A stretch of DNA of 64,000 nt from Actinoplanes missouriensis 431 (GCF_000284295.1 NC_017093.1:1550001-1614000), one strand, 5' to 3'. Numbered from the stretch's first letter, positions 53,590 to 62,041 are shown. Made by a program: numbers and translations. Notes: generated by a model not told the origin, from the letters alone.

Positions 53590-54756
53590 GTGGGCTGGTG
53601 GAACGTGGACGCGGACACCCTGGCCGGTAGCCGGTTCGTCCGGTCGCCGCTGGCCGAGACGCTCGCCGTGCTGATCCGGCTGCATCGCGGGACGGCGGAG
53701 TCGCCGGGGGAACTGCTGAGCGGGCATCGGGACGCGCGCCGGGCGTACCGGGCCCGGCTCGCCGCCGACCCGGTCGACGCCGCGCTCGTCGACGCGGTCT
53801 TCCGGCCCCGGTGGATCGCCGACTTCGTCTCCCCGGCCCCGCCCCTGGTGGAGGTGAGCTTCGCCGAGGAGGTCGCGGTCGTCCGGGCGGCGGCACCTGA
53901 GCAGGTTCGCCGGGATCTGGCCGTGGCGTTCACCGCGGGCCGGTCCGCGGTCATGCCGGACTCCTCGCCGTTCGGTGAGCTCTCCCGGCGAGCTGATCCC
54001 GGTGAGCTCTCCCGGCGTGCCGATTTCGGTGAGCTCTCCTGGCGGGTCGATCCCGGTGAGCTCTCCCGGCGGGCCGATCTCGGTGAACGGATGGCGGAGT
54101 TGCTGACCTGGGTGTGGCGCACCGCCGTGGAGCCGGACTGGGCGCGGCGCGGGCGGCTCCTCGAAGCGGACATCCTGGCACGCACCCGGCAGCTCAGCCT
54201 GGGCGGCTGGGCGGCCGCGCTCGACCGGATGCGGGACGGGATGCGCTGGCTCGGCGAGGGGCGGCTGCAGATCAACGCGTTCGACTATCCGCCGCACGAC
54301 ATCTCCGGCAGTCGCCTGCTGTTCGTGCCGGTGACCATGACCAAGGGCTGGGTGGCCTGGTCGGCCGACCGGTACGCGGTGATCTACCGGTGTTCCGGGC
54401 TGCTCGCCGGCACCGGCGCCACCGCGGCCGGCGCGCTGGAGCGGCTGATCGGGCCCGGGCGGGCCCGGGTGCTGGTGGAGCTGGATCCGCCGAAGAGCAC
54501 GACGCAGCTGGTGGCGATCACCGGGCAGGGGCTGGGCTCGGTGGGGCGGCATCTGAAGGTCCTGCTGGAGGCCGGTCTGGTGCTGCGGCGGCGGGCCGGG
54601 CGGAGCGTTCTGTACGCGCGAACGGCCGCCGGTGACGCCGTGGTGGAGGCGTCCGCGGGGGGATGTGACCCCCGGCTCATCGATTCGATCATCCGTTCGA
54701 AAAAGTCGGCCGCGAGGCGTCCTGAAGGTTGCGGTTTTGTCGGAGGGGGGTGCTAG
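53590..54756 (+). CDS. ArsR-type winged-helix regulator with N-terminal DUF5937-like domain
   Basis: A 388-residue regulator. The N-terminal part (GWWNVDADTLAGSRFVRSPL, about 1-260) is the DUF5937-like region found in long actinobacterial ArsR proteins. The winged helix is near residues 295-355: VLVELDPPKSTTQLVAITGQ, GSVGRHLKVLLEAGLVLRRR and SVLYARTAAGDAVV. Four tandem nine-residue repeats of GELSRRADP type are inserted at about residues 129-164. GTG 53590 has AAAGGTGGGG upstream and lies 3' of the palindromic operator; ATG 53560 would start within it. It is divergent from the MFS exporter. A second LexA-like box overlaps its 3' end. Confidence 0.85.
   Translation: MGWWNVDADTLAGSRFVRSPLAETLAVLIRLHRGTAESPGELLSGHRDARRAYRARLAADPVDAALVDAVFRPRWIADFVSPAPPLVEVSFAEEVAVVRAAAPEQVRRDLAVAFTAGRSAVMPDSSPFGELSRRADPGELSRRADFGELSWRVDPGELSRRADLGERMAELLTWVWRTAVEPDWARRGRLLEADILARTRQLSLGGWAAALDRMRDGMRWLGEGRLQINAFDYPPHDISGSRLLFVPVTMTKGWVAWSADRYAVIYRCSGLLAGTGATAAGALERLIGPGRARVLVELDPPKSTTQLVAITGQGLGSVGRHLKVLLEAGLVLRRRAGRSVLYARTAAGDAVVEASAGGCDPRLIDSIIRSKKSAARRPEGCGFVGGGC
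53974..54081 (+). repeat. Four 27-bp in-frame tandem repeats inside the ArsR gene
   Basis: Units 53974-54000, 54001-54027, 54028-54054 and 54055-54081 all begin GGTGAGCTCTC and differ at a few positions. They encode GELSRRADP, GELSRRADF, GELSWRVDP and GELSRRADL; a fifth partial unit (GER) follows. Confidence 0.95.
54685..54700. promoter_or_regulatory. LexA-like SOS box 1
   Basis: TCGATCATCCGTTCGA differs at one position from the actinobacterial LexA consensus TCGAAC-N4-GTTCGA. It lies in the 3' end of the ArsR gene, 84 bp upstream of the second box. Confidence 0.6.
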
Positions 54757-55090
54757 TCTCTGCTTAGTTAGAACGGATGTTCGAAAGACCTTCGTTCTGC
54801 TCCGGGAGCGTGTTTCGCGGCTCGCCTCCCGGGTGTGGCGCCCGCGAAGCGCCGCACGTGAGATCCGGGTATTCGCGGACCCGGATCCGCACATGGCAGG
54901 CCGTCGCTCGCCGCCCCCGACCCCCGGTGGCGGGCGGCGGACCCGCCGGCAGTGCGGTGCCGGCCGGGTGTGGTGTGGGGAAGCTCTGCACCCGGCCGGC
55001 GAGCACGCACGGTGTCACCCCGCTGCGTCTTCCTCCGCGGCACTCGGTTCGACCACACGTCGGATGCGGAACAGGCGAGGAGATACGAGC
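54757..55090 (+). other. 334-bp leader/intergenic region of the mutasome operon
   Basis: It holds LexA-like box 2 (54769-54784) and a hairpin: GCCGGCCGGGTG (54959-54970) pairs with CACCCGGCCGGC (54989-55000). GGCGAGGAGA lies just before the HEPN start at 55091. I see no convincing gene; a short frame from ATG 54779 has no ribosome-binding site. If transcription starts near the LexA box, the 5' leader is about 300 nt. Confidence 0.6.
54769..54784. promoter_or_regulatory. LexA-like SOS box 2
   Basis: TAGAACGGATGTTCGA has one mismatch to TCGAAC-N4-GTTCGA. It lies 12 bp after the ArsR stop and about 300 bp upstream of the HEPN/ImuA-prime/ImuB/DnaE2 genes, whose homologues are LexA-controlled in mycobacteria. 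Confidence 0.75.
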
Positions 55091-55642
55091 ATGGCGAGCA
55101 CCACGGCCGGCCCGGCCCTGGGCCTGGCCCCCGGGTCGTCACAGACGACCGGCGCGGCCGGCCCGGCTCTGACCCCCGGGCTGTCACAGGCGCCCAGCGC
55201 GGCGGGCAAGGCGGAGACGCCTGCGATCCCGGCGCACATGCTGCCGCACCGCACACCGGCTCAACTGCTGGCGATCGCCCGCGCGGGCTTGATCGAGGCA
55301 TCGCACACCACCCCTGACGGACTCCGCTATGCGGCAGCGCACCTTGCTGCCCTGCGCGCGGCTGCCGCCCTGCTGGCGGCGAGAGCCAGACCGGCGGCGT
55401 CGTCCGGCCGGCGCGCGCGGGCGACGAGTGTCTGGTCGCTGCTCTCCCTGGTGGCCCCCGAGTTCAGCGACTGGGCCGGCTATTTCGCGCTCGGCGCGGG
55501 CAAGCGCGCGGCCGCCGAGGCCGGGATTCCCCGGGTGGTGAGCGCCCGGGAGGCCGACGACCTGTTGCGCGCGGCCGAGCAGTTCGTGACCGTGGCCGAG
55601 TCGTCGCTCGGCATGACGTATCAGCCGCCGCTGGCAGCGTGA
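55091..55642 (+). CDS. SAV_6107-family HEPN-domain protein of the mutasome operon
   Basis: A 183-residue protein. The first 50 residues are Ala/Gly/Pro-rich. The HEPN-like helical domain begins at LPHRTPAQLLAIARAGLIEA; GLRYAAAHLAALRAAAALLA contains an R-x4-H motif (RYAAAH), the catalytic signature of HEPN ribonucleases. The C-terminal helices include VWSLLSLVAPEFSDWAGYFA and EADDLLRAAEQFVTVAESSL. It fits the SAV_6107 family usually found beside actinobacterial imuA-prime/imuB/dnaE2. ATG 55091 has GAGGAGA upstream. It is the first gene after two LexA-like boxes, so DNA damage should induce it. Whether it is an active nuclease is untested to my knowledge. Confidence 0.83.
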   Translation: MASTTAGPALGLAPGSSQTTGAAGPALTPGLSQAPSAAGKAETPAIPAHMLPHRTPAQLLAIARAGLIEASHTTPDGLRYAAAHLAALRAAAALLAARARPAASSGRRARATSVWSLLSLVAPEFSDWAGYFALGAGKRAAAEAGIPRVVSAREADDLLRAAEQFVTVAESSLGMTYQPPLAA

Positions 55643-55926
55643 GCAGTCATGGCACGCCGGTCGCGCCGGGCGGGACGGATGGGGATGGCACGCCGGCCGC
55701 GTCGGGCGGGACGGCTCGGCATGGCACGGCGGCCGTGGCCGGCGCAGTGGAGTGGCCTGGCCCGCCGGTGGCGGGCGGCGCAGTGGATGGGCATGGCTCG
55801 CCGGTTGTGGCCGGCGGGGTGAATCGGCATGGCATATCGGCCGGCGGCGGGGCAGTGCTGCCCGCGGCCGGATGGGTGAGCGCTGCCCGCGGCTGGGCGG
55901 GTGAGTGGGTGATCGCAGCGGGTTAG
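55639..55926 (+). CDS. Possible 95-residue low-complexity ORF in the mutasome operon
   Basis: A frame starting with GTG at 55639 overlaps the HEPN stop as GTGA and runs to a TAG at 55924. It encodes six degenerate 12-residue Gly/Ala/Val repeats (SHGTPVAPGGTD type), then a short unrelated tail. The overlap favours translation. The low complexity and less biased codon use argue that it may be repeat-filled spacer. No function can be suggested. Confidence 0.3.
   Translation: MSSHGTPVAPGGTDGDGTPAASGGTARHGTAAVAGAVEWPGPPVAGGAVDGHGSPVVAGGVNRHGISAGGGAVLPAAGWVSAARGWAGEWVIAAG
55645..55860. repeat. Six degenerate 36-bp tandem repeats before imuA-prime
   Basis: Units start at 55645, 55681, 55717, 55753, 55789 and 55825. 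The core CATGGCACGCCGG...GGCGGG recurs with substitutions. They fill most of the 309-bp gap between the HEPN and ImuA-prime genes. Nothing else is visible in that gap beyond the imuA-prime upstream region. Confidence 0.8.
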
Positions 55927-55951
55927 AGCGGGGCATGACGTGGCGGGGCGC

Positions 55952-56950
55952 ATGATCAGTAATGCGGCTGCCCTTGCGGGGATGGTCCGGACGGCTACCG
56001 GGACCGATGAACCGGGGGCGCACCGGATGCTGCCGGTCGCGCCCGAGTTGAGCGGGCTGCTTCCCGGGCGGGGGCTACGCCGGGGAAGCACGGTGTCGGT
56101 GGACACCGGGCGGGCCGCGCCGGCCGGCGGCGGCACCTCGCTGATGCTGGCGCTGCTCGCCGCCGCGTCCCGGTCCGGCTCCTGGTGCGCCGTCGTGGGT
56201 GTGCCGATGCTGGGCGCGCTCGCCGCCGCCGAGAGCGGCATCGCCCTGGAACGGCTCGCCCTCGTCCCGCACCCCGGCCCGGACTGGCCCACCGTGGTCG
56301 CCGCCCTGATCGACGGGGTGGACGTGGTGGTGACGGCGGTTCCCGGCGCGGTCTCGGCGTCGATCGTGAGCCGGCTGGCGGCGCGGGCCCGGCAGCGGGG
56401 AAGTGTGCTGGTCCCGTTCGGCGAGTGGTCCGGCGCGGACGTCACGCTGCGGGTGGGCGACGGCCGGTGGGAGGGCCTCGGCAGCGGCCGGGGGCGGCTG
56501 CGGCGCCGTGAGGTGACGGTGACGGCCCGGGGGCGGGGAGCGGCGGCCCGGCCCCGCGAGATCACGATGTGGATGCCGGGCGTGACGGCCCATGCGGCCG
56601 CGTTCTCCCCGGCCCGCGCTGACCAGCCCGCAGGGCCGCAGTCCGTGCCTGCTCGCGCGGACCAGCCCGTCGGGCCGCAATCTGTGCCTCGCGCTGGTCG
56701 GCCGGCTGGGCCGCAGTCTGTGCCTGCTCGCGCGGACCGGTCGGTGGGGCCGCAGTCAGTGCCTGCTCGCGCTGGTCGGCCGGCTGGGCCGCAAACCGCG
56801 GCCGCCCCTGCGGCCGCCCCCGCCCCCGCGCCCGCCGCGGCTGATGGCGCCGGCGCGTGGGCCCCGGCTGGAGTCGATTCGTCTGGTTCCTCCCCTGTGG
56901 AGCGTGCGGCTCCGGCGCTGCGGCTCGTGGAGAGCGGGGAGGGGGCCTGA
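55952..56950 (+). CDS. ImuA-prime-like (RecA-fold) mutasome protein
   Basis: A 332-residue protein related to the RecA-like ImuA-prime of the actinobacterial translesion mutasome. Recognisable parts are LSGLLPGRGLRRGSTVSVDT and GGGTSLMLALLAAASRSGSW, in place of a Walker A, then VVAALIDGVDVVVTAVPGAV and SRLAARARQRGSVLVPFGEW. No intact GxxxxGK[ST] is present, as is usual for this family. The C-terminal 110 residues are low complexity and include five 13-residue repeats (PARADQPAGPQSV type, 56609-56800). ATG 55952 is chosen; a GTG at 55940 is possible. The stop overlaps the imuB ATG (TGATG). Confidence 0.8.
   Translation: MISNAAALAGMVRTATGTDEPGAHRMLPVAPELSGLLPGRGLRRGSTVSVDTGRAAPAGGGTSLMLALLAAASRSGSWCAVVGVPMLGALAAAESGIALERLALVPHPGPDWPTVVAALIDGVDVVVTAVPGAVSASIVSRLAARARQRGSVLVPFGEWSGADVTLRVGDGRWEGLGSGRGRLRRREVTVTARGRGAAARPREITMWMPGVTAHAAAFSPARADQPAGPQSVPARADQPVGPQSVPRAGRPAGPQSVPARADRSVGPQSVPARAGRPAGPQTAAAPAAAPAPAPAAADGAGAWAPAGVDSSGSSPVERAAPALRLVESGEGA
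56609..56800 (+). repeat. Five 39-bp in-frame repeats in the imuA-prime 3' part
   Basis: They encode PARADQPAGPQSV, PARADQPVGPQSV, a 12-residue PRAGRPAGPQSV, PARADRSVGPQSV and PARAGRPAGPQTA. Four are 39 bp and one 36 bp. Confidence 0.9.
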
Positions 56951-58683
56951 TGGAGACGGCTGTTCGGGCGTTACTGGTCTGGTGTCCGGACTGGCCGATC
57001 GTCGCTGCGGAGATCGTGGAGGGGGTTCCGGCGGACGCTCCGGTCGTGGTGCTCTCCGCGAACCGGGTGCTGGCGTGTTCCGAAGCGGCCCGGCGGGAGG
57101 GCGTCCGGCGCGGGCTGCGGCGGCGTGAGGCGCAGAGTCGCTGTCCGCATGTGATCGTGGTGGAGCACGATCCGGGGCGGGACGCGCGGGCGTTCGAGCC
57201 GGTGGTGGCGGCCATCGAGGAGGTGGTGGCCGGCATCGAGGTGATCCGGCCGGGCGCGTGTGCGGTGGCGGCGCGCGGGCCGGCGCGGTACTTCGGGAGC
57301 GAGGAGGCCGCGGCGGAGCGGATCGTCGAGCAGGTGGCCCAGGCGTGCGCGGTGGAAAGCCAGGTGGGGATCGCCGACGGGGTGTTCGCGGCGGGAATCG
57401 CGGCGCGGACCGGGGTGGTCGTCGCGGCCGGGGGGACACGGGAGTTCCTGTCACCCGTACCCGTGGCGGCTTTGGAGAAGCCGGACCTGACCGACCTGCT
57501 GAAGCGGCTGGGGGTGGAGACGCTCGGGCAGTTCGCGGCGTTGCCGGCGAGCGACGTGGCCACTCGATTCGGGTTCGAGGGGGCGCTGGCGCATCGGCTG
57601 GCGTCCGGTTCCGATCATCGGCCGCTCGCGCTGCGGCAGCCGCCGCCGGACGTGGCCGTCGAGGAGAGCTACGACGAGCCGCTGGACCGGGTGGACATGG
57701 CCGCGTTCGCCGGGCGCGCGCTCGCCGAGCGGCTGCACGAACGGCTCGCCGCGCACGGCCTGGCCTGCACCCGGCTCGGCGTGGAGGCGGTCACCGCGGA
57801 CGGCCAGGAGCTGTACCGGGTGTGGCGGCACGACGGCGTGCTCACCTCGGCCGCGATCGCCGAGCGGGTGCGCTGGCAGCTGGACGGCTGGCTCACCGGT
57901 GCCCGGCGCGGCGGGATGAACGGGCCCACCGCGGGACTGGTCCGGCTGCGTCTGGTGCCGGACGGCGTGATGGTCCATCTCGGACTCCAGCCCGGTCTCT
58001 GGGGGGAGGCGGGGGCGGAGCGCGAGCGGGCGCACCGCGCGTTCAGCCGGGTGCAGGGTCTGCTCGGGCCGGAGTCGGTGGTGACCATGGTGCTGGGCGG
58101 CGGGCGGTCGGCGGACGACCAGGTGCGGCTGGTGCCCTGGGGTGACGAGCGGGAACCGTCCCGTCCGGCGGCGCCGCTGCGCGAGCCGATTCCCGGGATC
58201 GTGACCGAGCCGCTGGTCGGGAAGATGGCCTCGGTGACGCATCTGCGGCCGATCCAGGTGCTCGACACGTCCGAGAACGTGCTGATCGAAACCCGCCAGC
58301 CGTCGGCAGCCAGGCAGCCGGTGAAGAAAGGCGCCAAGCGGAAGCCGGCGCTGCCGCCGTGGCCGGGGCGGATTCCGCGGCCGTCGCCGGCGATCGTGCT
58401 GCCGGAGCCGCTGCCCGCCGTGGTGCGGGACGCGGACGGGCATCCGGTCGGTGTGAGCGCCCGGCTGGAGCTGACCGGGACGCCGGCCACGCTGACCGTG
58501 GGAAAGAGCGCGGAGCGGGGCTTGATCACCGGCTGGGCCGGGCCGTGGCCGATCGACGAGCGCTGGTGGGCGCCGGAGGAGGCGCGGCGGCGGGCCCGGT
58601 TCCAGGTGACGACCGAGGACGGGCGGGCGCTGCTGCTCTCCCTCGCGCAGGGCCATTGGTGTGTGGAAGCGATCTATGACTGA
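56950..58683 (+). CDS. imuB: ImuB, Y-family polymerase-like protein
   Basis: A 577-residue catalytically inactive-looking relative of Y-family DNA polymerases. The N-terminus (RALLVWCPDWPIVAAEIVEG) lacks the acidic pair used by active polymerases at that strand. CSEAARREGVRRGLRRREAQ, GPARYFGSEEAAAERIVEQV, LKRLGVETLGQFAALPASDV (helix-hairpin-helix) and LALRQPPPDVAVEESYDEPL are typical of ImuB. In mycobacteria ImuB bridges DnaE2, ImuA-prime and the beta clamp. ATG 56950 overlaps the ImuA-prime stop by one base. DnaE2 begins 11 bp after its stop. Confidence 0.92.
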   Translation: METAVRALLVWCPDWPIVAAEIVEGVPADAPVVVLSANRVLACSEAARREGVRRGLRRREAQSRCPHVIVVEHDPGRDARAFEPVVAAIEEVVAGIEVIRPGACAVAARGPARYFGSEEAAAERIVEQVAQACAVESQVGIADGVFAAGIAARTGVVVAAGGTREFLSPVPVAALEKPDLTDLLKRLGVETLGQFAALPASDVATRFGFEGALAHRLASGSDHRPLALRQPPPDVAVEESYDEPLDRVDMAAFAGRALAERLHERLAAHGLACTRLGVEAVTADGQELYRVWRHDGVLTSAAIAERVRWQLDGWLTGARRGGMNGPTAGLVRLRLVPDGVMVHLGLQPGLWGEAGAERERAHRAFSRVQGLLGPESVVTMVLGGGRSADDQVRLVPWGDEREPSRPAAPLREPIPGIVTEPLVGKMASVTHLRPIQVLDTSENVLIETRQPSAARQPVKKGAKRKPALPPWPGRIPRPSPAIVLPEPLPAVVRDADGHPVGVSARLELTGTPATLTVGKSAERGLITGWAGPWPIDERWWAPEEARRRARFQVTTEDGRALLLSLAQGHWCVEAIYD

Positions 58684-58694
58684 CGGGGTGGACC

Positions 58695-61600
58695 ATGGGT
58701 TTTCACAACCCTGATGTGCCGTGGGCGCAGCTGGAGCGGGCGCTGAGCGGCGGCGGGCCGGCGGTCGTCGACCCGCTGGCGATCGACGGTGACGGCGGTG
58801 ACTCGCCGGCCTGGAGCCGCAAGCGCGAGCCGTACCGCGCGGCGCCGGGACTGGTCCGGGCCGAGAGCACGACGCCGTACGCGGAATTGCACTGCCACAC
58901 CAACTTCAGCTTCCTCGACGGCGCGAGCCACCCGGAGGAACTGGCCGAGGAGGCGGCCCGCCTCGGGCTGTCCGGGCTGGCCGTCACCGATCACGACGGC
59001 TTCTACGGCGTGGTCCGCTTCTCCCAGGCGGCCCGCGAGCTGAACCTGCCGACGATCTTCGGCGCGGAGTTGTCGCTGGAGCTGACGAAACCGCAGAACG
59101 GCGAGCCGGATCCGGAGGGCGCCCACCTGCTCGCGCTGGCGCACGGCCACGAGGGGTACGCCCGGCTGGCCCGGGTGATCTCGCAGGCGCACCTCCGGGG
59201 CGGTGAGAAGGGCAAACCGGACTACGGAAGCCTGGAGCAGGTCGCCGAGGTGCTGAAGGATCACGTGCTGGTGCTGACCGGCTGTCGCAAGGGGACGGTT
59301 CCGCTGGCCCTGGCCGCGCACGGTCCGGAGCGGGCGGCGTACGAGCTGGACCGTCTCGTCGACCTGTTCGGCGCACCGAACGTGGCGGTCGAGCTGAGCG
59401 ACCACGCCGACCCGGGCGACGGCGACCGCAACGACTACCTCTTCGCGCTGGCCCGCAGCCGCAGGCTGGAGGTGGTGGCGACGAACAACGTGCATTACGC
59501 GACCCCGTCCCGCCGCCGGCTCGCGACGGCTCTCGCCGCGGTCCGGGCCCGGCGCAGCCTGGACGACATGGACGGCTGGCTGCCCGCGTCCGGCGCCGCC
59601 CACCTGCGCAGCGGTGACGAGATGGCCCGCCGGTTCGCGGATTATCCGGGCGCGGTGGCGAATGCCGCGATGTACGGCGAGGACCTGGCGTTCAGCCTGG
59701 ACCTGGTCGCGCCGCGGCTGCCCGATTACCCGGTGCCGCCCGGTCATACCGAGATGAGCTGGCTGCGCGAGCTGACCATGCGAGGCGCCCGCGAAAGATA
59801 CGGCACTGACAACCGCCGGGCCTATGAGCAGCTGGAATACGAGCTGAAGATGATCGAGGAGTTGGGCTTCCCCGGTTACTTTCTGATCGTCTACGACATC
59901 GTCCAATTCTGTCGAAAGAACAGGATCTATTGCCAAGGTCGTGGCTCGGCTGCCAACTCGGCCGTCTGTTACGCCCTGCGGATCACCAACGTGGACGCGG
60001 TCCGCTACAACCTGCTCTTCGAGCGTTTCCTCGCCCCGGAACGCGACGGCCCGCCGGACATCGACGTCGACATCGAGTCCGACCGGCGCGAGGAGGTCAT
60101 CCAGCACGTCTACGCGAAATACGGTCGTGAGCACACCGCGCAGGTCGCCAACGTGATCTCCTACCGGCCCCGGTCGGCGGTGCGGGACATGGCCCGGGCG
60201 CTCGGGTTCTCGCCGGGCCAGCAGGACGCCTGGAGCAAGCAGATCGACCGCTGGGGTGACGTCGCGACGACCGACACCGACATTCCGGACAGCGTCGTCG
60301 ACGCCGCCAACGAGGTGCAGGATTTCCCCCGCCACCTCGGCATCCACTCGGGCGGCATGGTGATCTGCGACCGGCCGATCATCGAGGTCTGCCCGGTGGA
60401 GTGGGGGCGGATGCCGGGCCGCTCGGTGCTGCAGTGGGACAAGGACGACTGCGCCGCCGTCGACCTGGTCAAGTTCGACCTGCTCGGCCTCGGGATGCTG
60501 TCCGCGCTGCACTACGCCTACGACATGATCGACGACGAGCTCGATCTGGGGACGATGCCGCTCGACGACGCCGAGGTCTACGCGATGCTCTGCCGGGCCG
60601 ACTCGGTCGGCGTCTTCCAGGTGGAGAGCCGCGCGCAGATGGCCACGCTGCCCCGGCTCAAACCCCGTGAGTTCTACGACCTGGTGATCGAGGTGGCGCT
60701 GATCCGTCCGGGACCGATTCAGGGTGGGTCGGTTCACCCGTACATCAGGCGGAAGAACGGCCTGGAGGCGCCCACCGTGCCGCATCCCCGCATGGAGAAC
60801 GCGCTGGCCAAGACGCTCGGGGTGCCACTTTTCCAGGAGCAGCTGATGCAGCTCGCGATCGACGTGGCCGGCTTCGACCCGTCCGAAGCCGATCAGCTGC
60901 GCCGGGCGATGGGCTCCAAGAGATCGATCACCAAGATGGAGAGGATCAAAACCAGACTGTACGAGGGGATGGCCGCCAACGAGATCACCGGCGAGCTCGC
61001 CGACGACCTGTTCTACAAGCTCTCCGCGTTCGCCAGTTACGGCTTCCCGGAGAGCCACGCGATGAGCTTCGCCTACCTGGTCTACGCGAGCGCGTGGCTG
61101 AAGCGGTACCACCCGGCGGCGTTCTGCGCGGCGCTGCTCAACGCGCAGCCGATGGGCTTCTACTCGCCACAGTCGCTGGTCGACGACGCGCGGCGGCACG
61201 GCGTCGAGGTGCGCCGGCCGGACATCAACCGCAGCGACGCCGCAGCGACCCTGGAGACGACGCCGGAGAGCCGCCGGAAATCCGAGCCGGGGGAGCCGCC
61301 GCACGCCTGGGGGCTGCGCGGCCCGGCCGTCCGGCAGGGGCTTTCCAGCATTCGTACGATCGGGACGGATCTCGCCGAGCGGATCGAGAAGGAACGGCGC
61401 GACAATGGTCCGTACCGGTCAATGACTGATCTTGCCCGGCGGACCGGGTGCTCCACCGCGCATCTGGAGGCGCTCGCCACCGCCGACGCGTTCGCCGGGT
61501 TCGGCCTGTCCCGCCGGGAGGCGCTCTGGGCGGCCGGCGCCGCCTCCCAGGACAAGCCGGACCGGCTGCCCGGCACGGTGACCGGCATCGAGGCGCCGAT

Positions 61601-62024
61601 GCTGCCCGGCATGAGCGAGGTGGACGTGCTGGTCGCCGACGTCTGGGCGACGGGCCTGTCGCCGGACACGCATCCGGCCCGGTTCCTGCGCGAGCAGCTG
61701 ACCGCGTCCGGTGCGCTGCCGATTTCGGCGTTGCCGCAGGTGGAGGCGGGCACCCGGATCCGGGTCGGCGGGATCGTCACCCATCGGCAGCGACCGGCGA
61801 CGGCGGGCGGGGTGACGTTCGTGAACCTGGAGGACGAGACCGGGATGCTCAACGTGACCTGCTCGCCGGGGCTGTGGCAGCGGTACCGGCGGGTGGCCCG
61901 GAGCAGCACGGCGCTGCTGGTGCGCGGACGCCTGGAGAAGGTGGAGGGCGTGCTCAACCTGGTCGCGGACCGGCTGGAGGAGGTGACGCCACCGGTCAAG
62001 CCGGCATCGCGGGATTTCCGGTAA
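58695..62024 (+). CDS. dnaE2: Error-prone DNA polymerase III alpha subunit DnaE2
   Basis: A 1109-residue C-family polymerase used for damage-induced mutagenesis. The N-terminal PHP domain begins YAELHCHTNFSFLDGASHPE and contains LAVTDHDGFYGVVRF. The polymerase catalytic Asp are in PPDIDVDIESDRREEV; CQGRGSAANSAVCYALRIT and DLLGLGMLSALHYAYD are other active-site segments. The tandem HhH region and an OB-fold follow (TRIRVGGIVTHRQRPATAGG). ATG 58695 has GGGGTGG upstream. Size fits DnaE2 rather than the replicative DnaE1. It ends the LexA-boxed HEPN/ImuA-prime/ImuB/DnaE2 operon. Confidence 0.95.
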   Translation: MGFHNPDVPWAQLERALSGGGPAVVDPLAIDGDGGDSPAWSRKREPYRAAPGLVRAESTTPYAELHCHTNFSFLDGASHPEELAEEAARLGLSGLAVTDHDGFYGVVRFSQAARELNLPTIFGAELSLELTKPQNGEPDPEGAHLLALAHGHEGYARLARVISQAHLRGGEKGKPDYGSLEQVAEVLKDHVLVLTGCRKGTVPLALAAHGPERAAYELDRLVDLFGAPNVAVELSDHADPGDGDRNDYLFALARSRRLEVVATNNVHYATPSRRRLATALAAVRARRSLDDMDGWLPASGAAHLRSGDEMARRFADYPGAVANAAMYGEDLAFSLDLVAPRLPDYPVPPGHTEMSWLRELTMRGARERYGTDNRRAYEQLEYELKMIEELGFPGYFLIVYDIVQFCRKNRIYCQGRGSAANSAVCYALRITNVDAVRYNLLFERFLAPERDGPPDIDVDIESDRREEVIQHVYAKYGREHTAQVANVISYRPRSAVRDMARALGFSPGQQDAWSKQIDRWGDVATTDTDIPDSVVDAANEVQDFPRHLGIHSGGMVICDRPIIEVCPVEWGRMPGRSVLQWDKDDCAAVDLVKFDLLGLGMLSALHYAYDMIDDELDLGTMPLDDAEVYAMLCRADSVGVFQVESRAQMATLPRLKPREFYDLVIEVALIRPGPIQGGSVHPYIRRKNGLEAPTVPHPRMENALAKTLGVPLFQEQLMQLAIDVAGFDPSEADQLRRAMGSKRSITKMERIKTRLYEGMAANEITGELADDLFYKLSAFASYGFPESHAMSFAYLVYASAWLKRYHPAAFCAALLNAQPMGFYSPQSLVDDARRHGVEVRRPDINRSDAAATLETTPESRRKSEPGEPPHAWGLRGPAVRQGLSSIRTIGTDLAERIEKERRDNGPYRSMTDLARRTGCSTAHLEALATADAFAGFGLSRREALWAAGAASQDKPDRLPGTVTGIEAPMLPGMSEVDVLVADVWATGLSPDTHPARFLREQLTASGALPISALPQVEAGTRIRVGGIVTHRQRPATAGGVTFVNLEDETGMLNVTCSPGLWQRYRRVARSSTALLVRGRLEKVEGVLNLVADRLEEVTPPVKPASRDFR

Positions 62025-62041
62025 ATTGTACCTTTTACCGG
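62018..62041 (+). terminator. Inverted repeat at the dnaE2 stop
   Basis: CCGGTAAA (62018-62025), which includes the stop TAA, pairs with TTTACCGG (62034-62041) across 8 bases. It may terminate dnaE2 or act as an operator for the SSI-like gene at 62060. Confidence 0.55.

Noticed and set aside
54777..55172. 131-residue frame starting at LexA-like box 2
   Set aside because: No ribosome-binding site, Arg/Pro/Gly-rich composition and overlap with the HEPN gene; better explained as leader sequence.
58674..61304. 876-residue minus-strand frame across dnaE2
   Set aside because: It is the antisense shadow of a fully recognisable polymerase; low-complexity Arg/Val/Asp composition and no domain.
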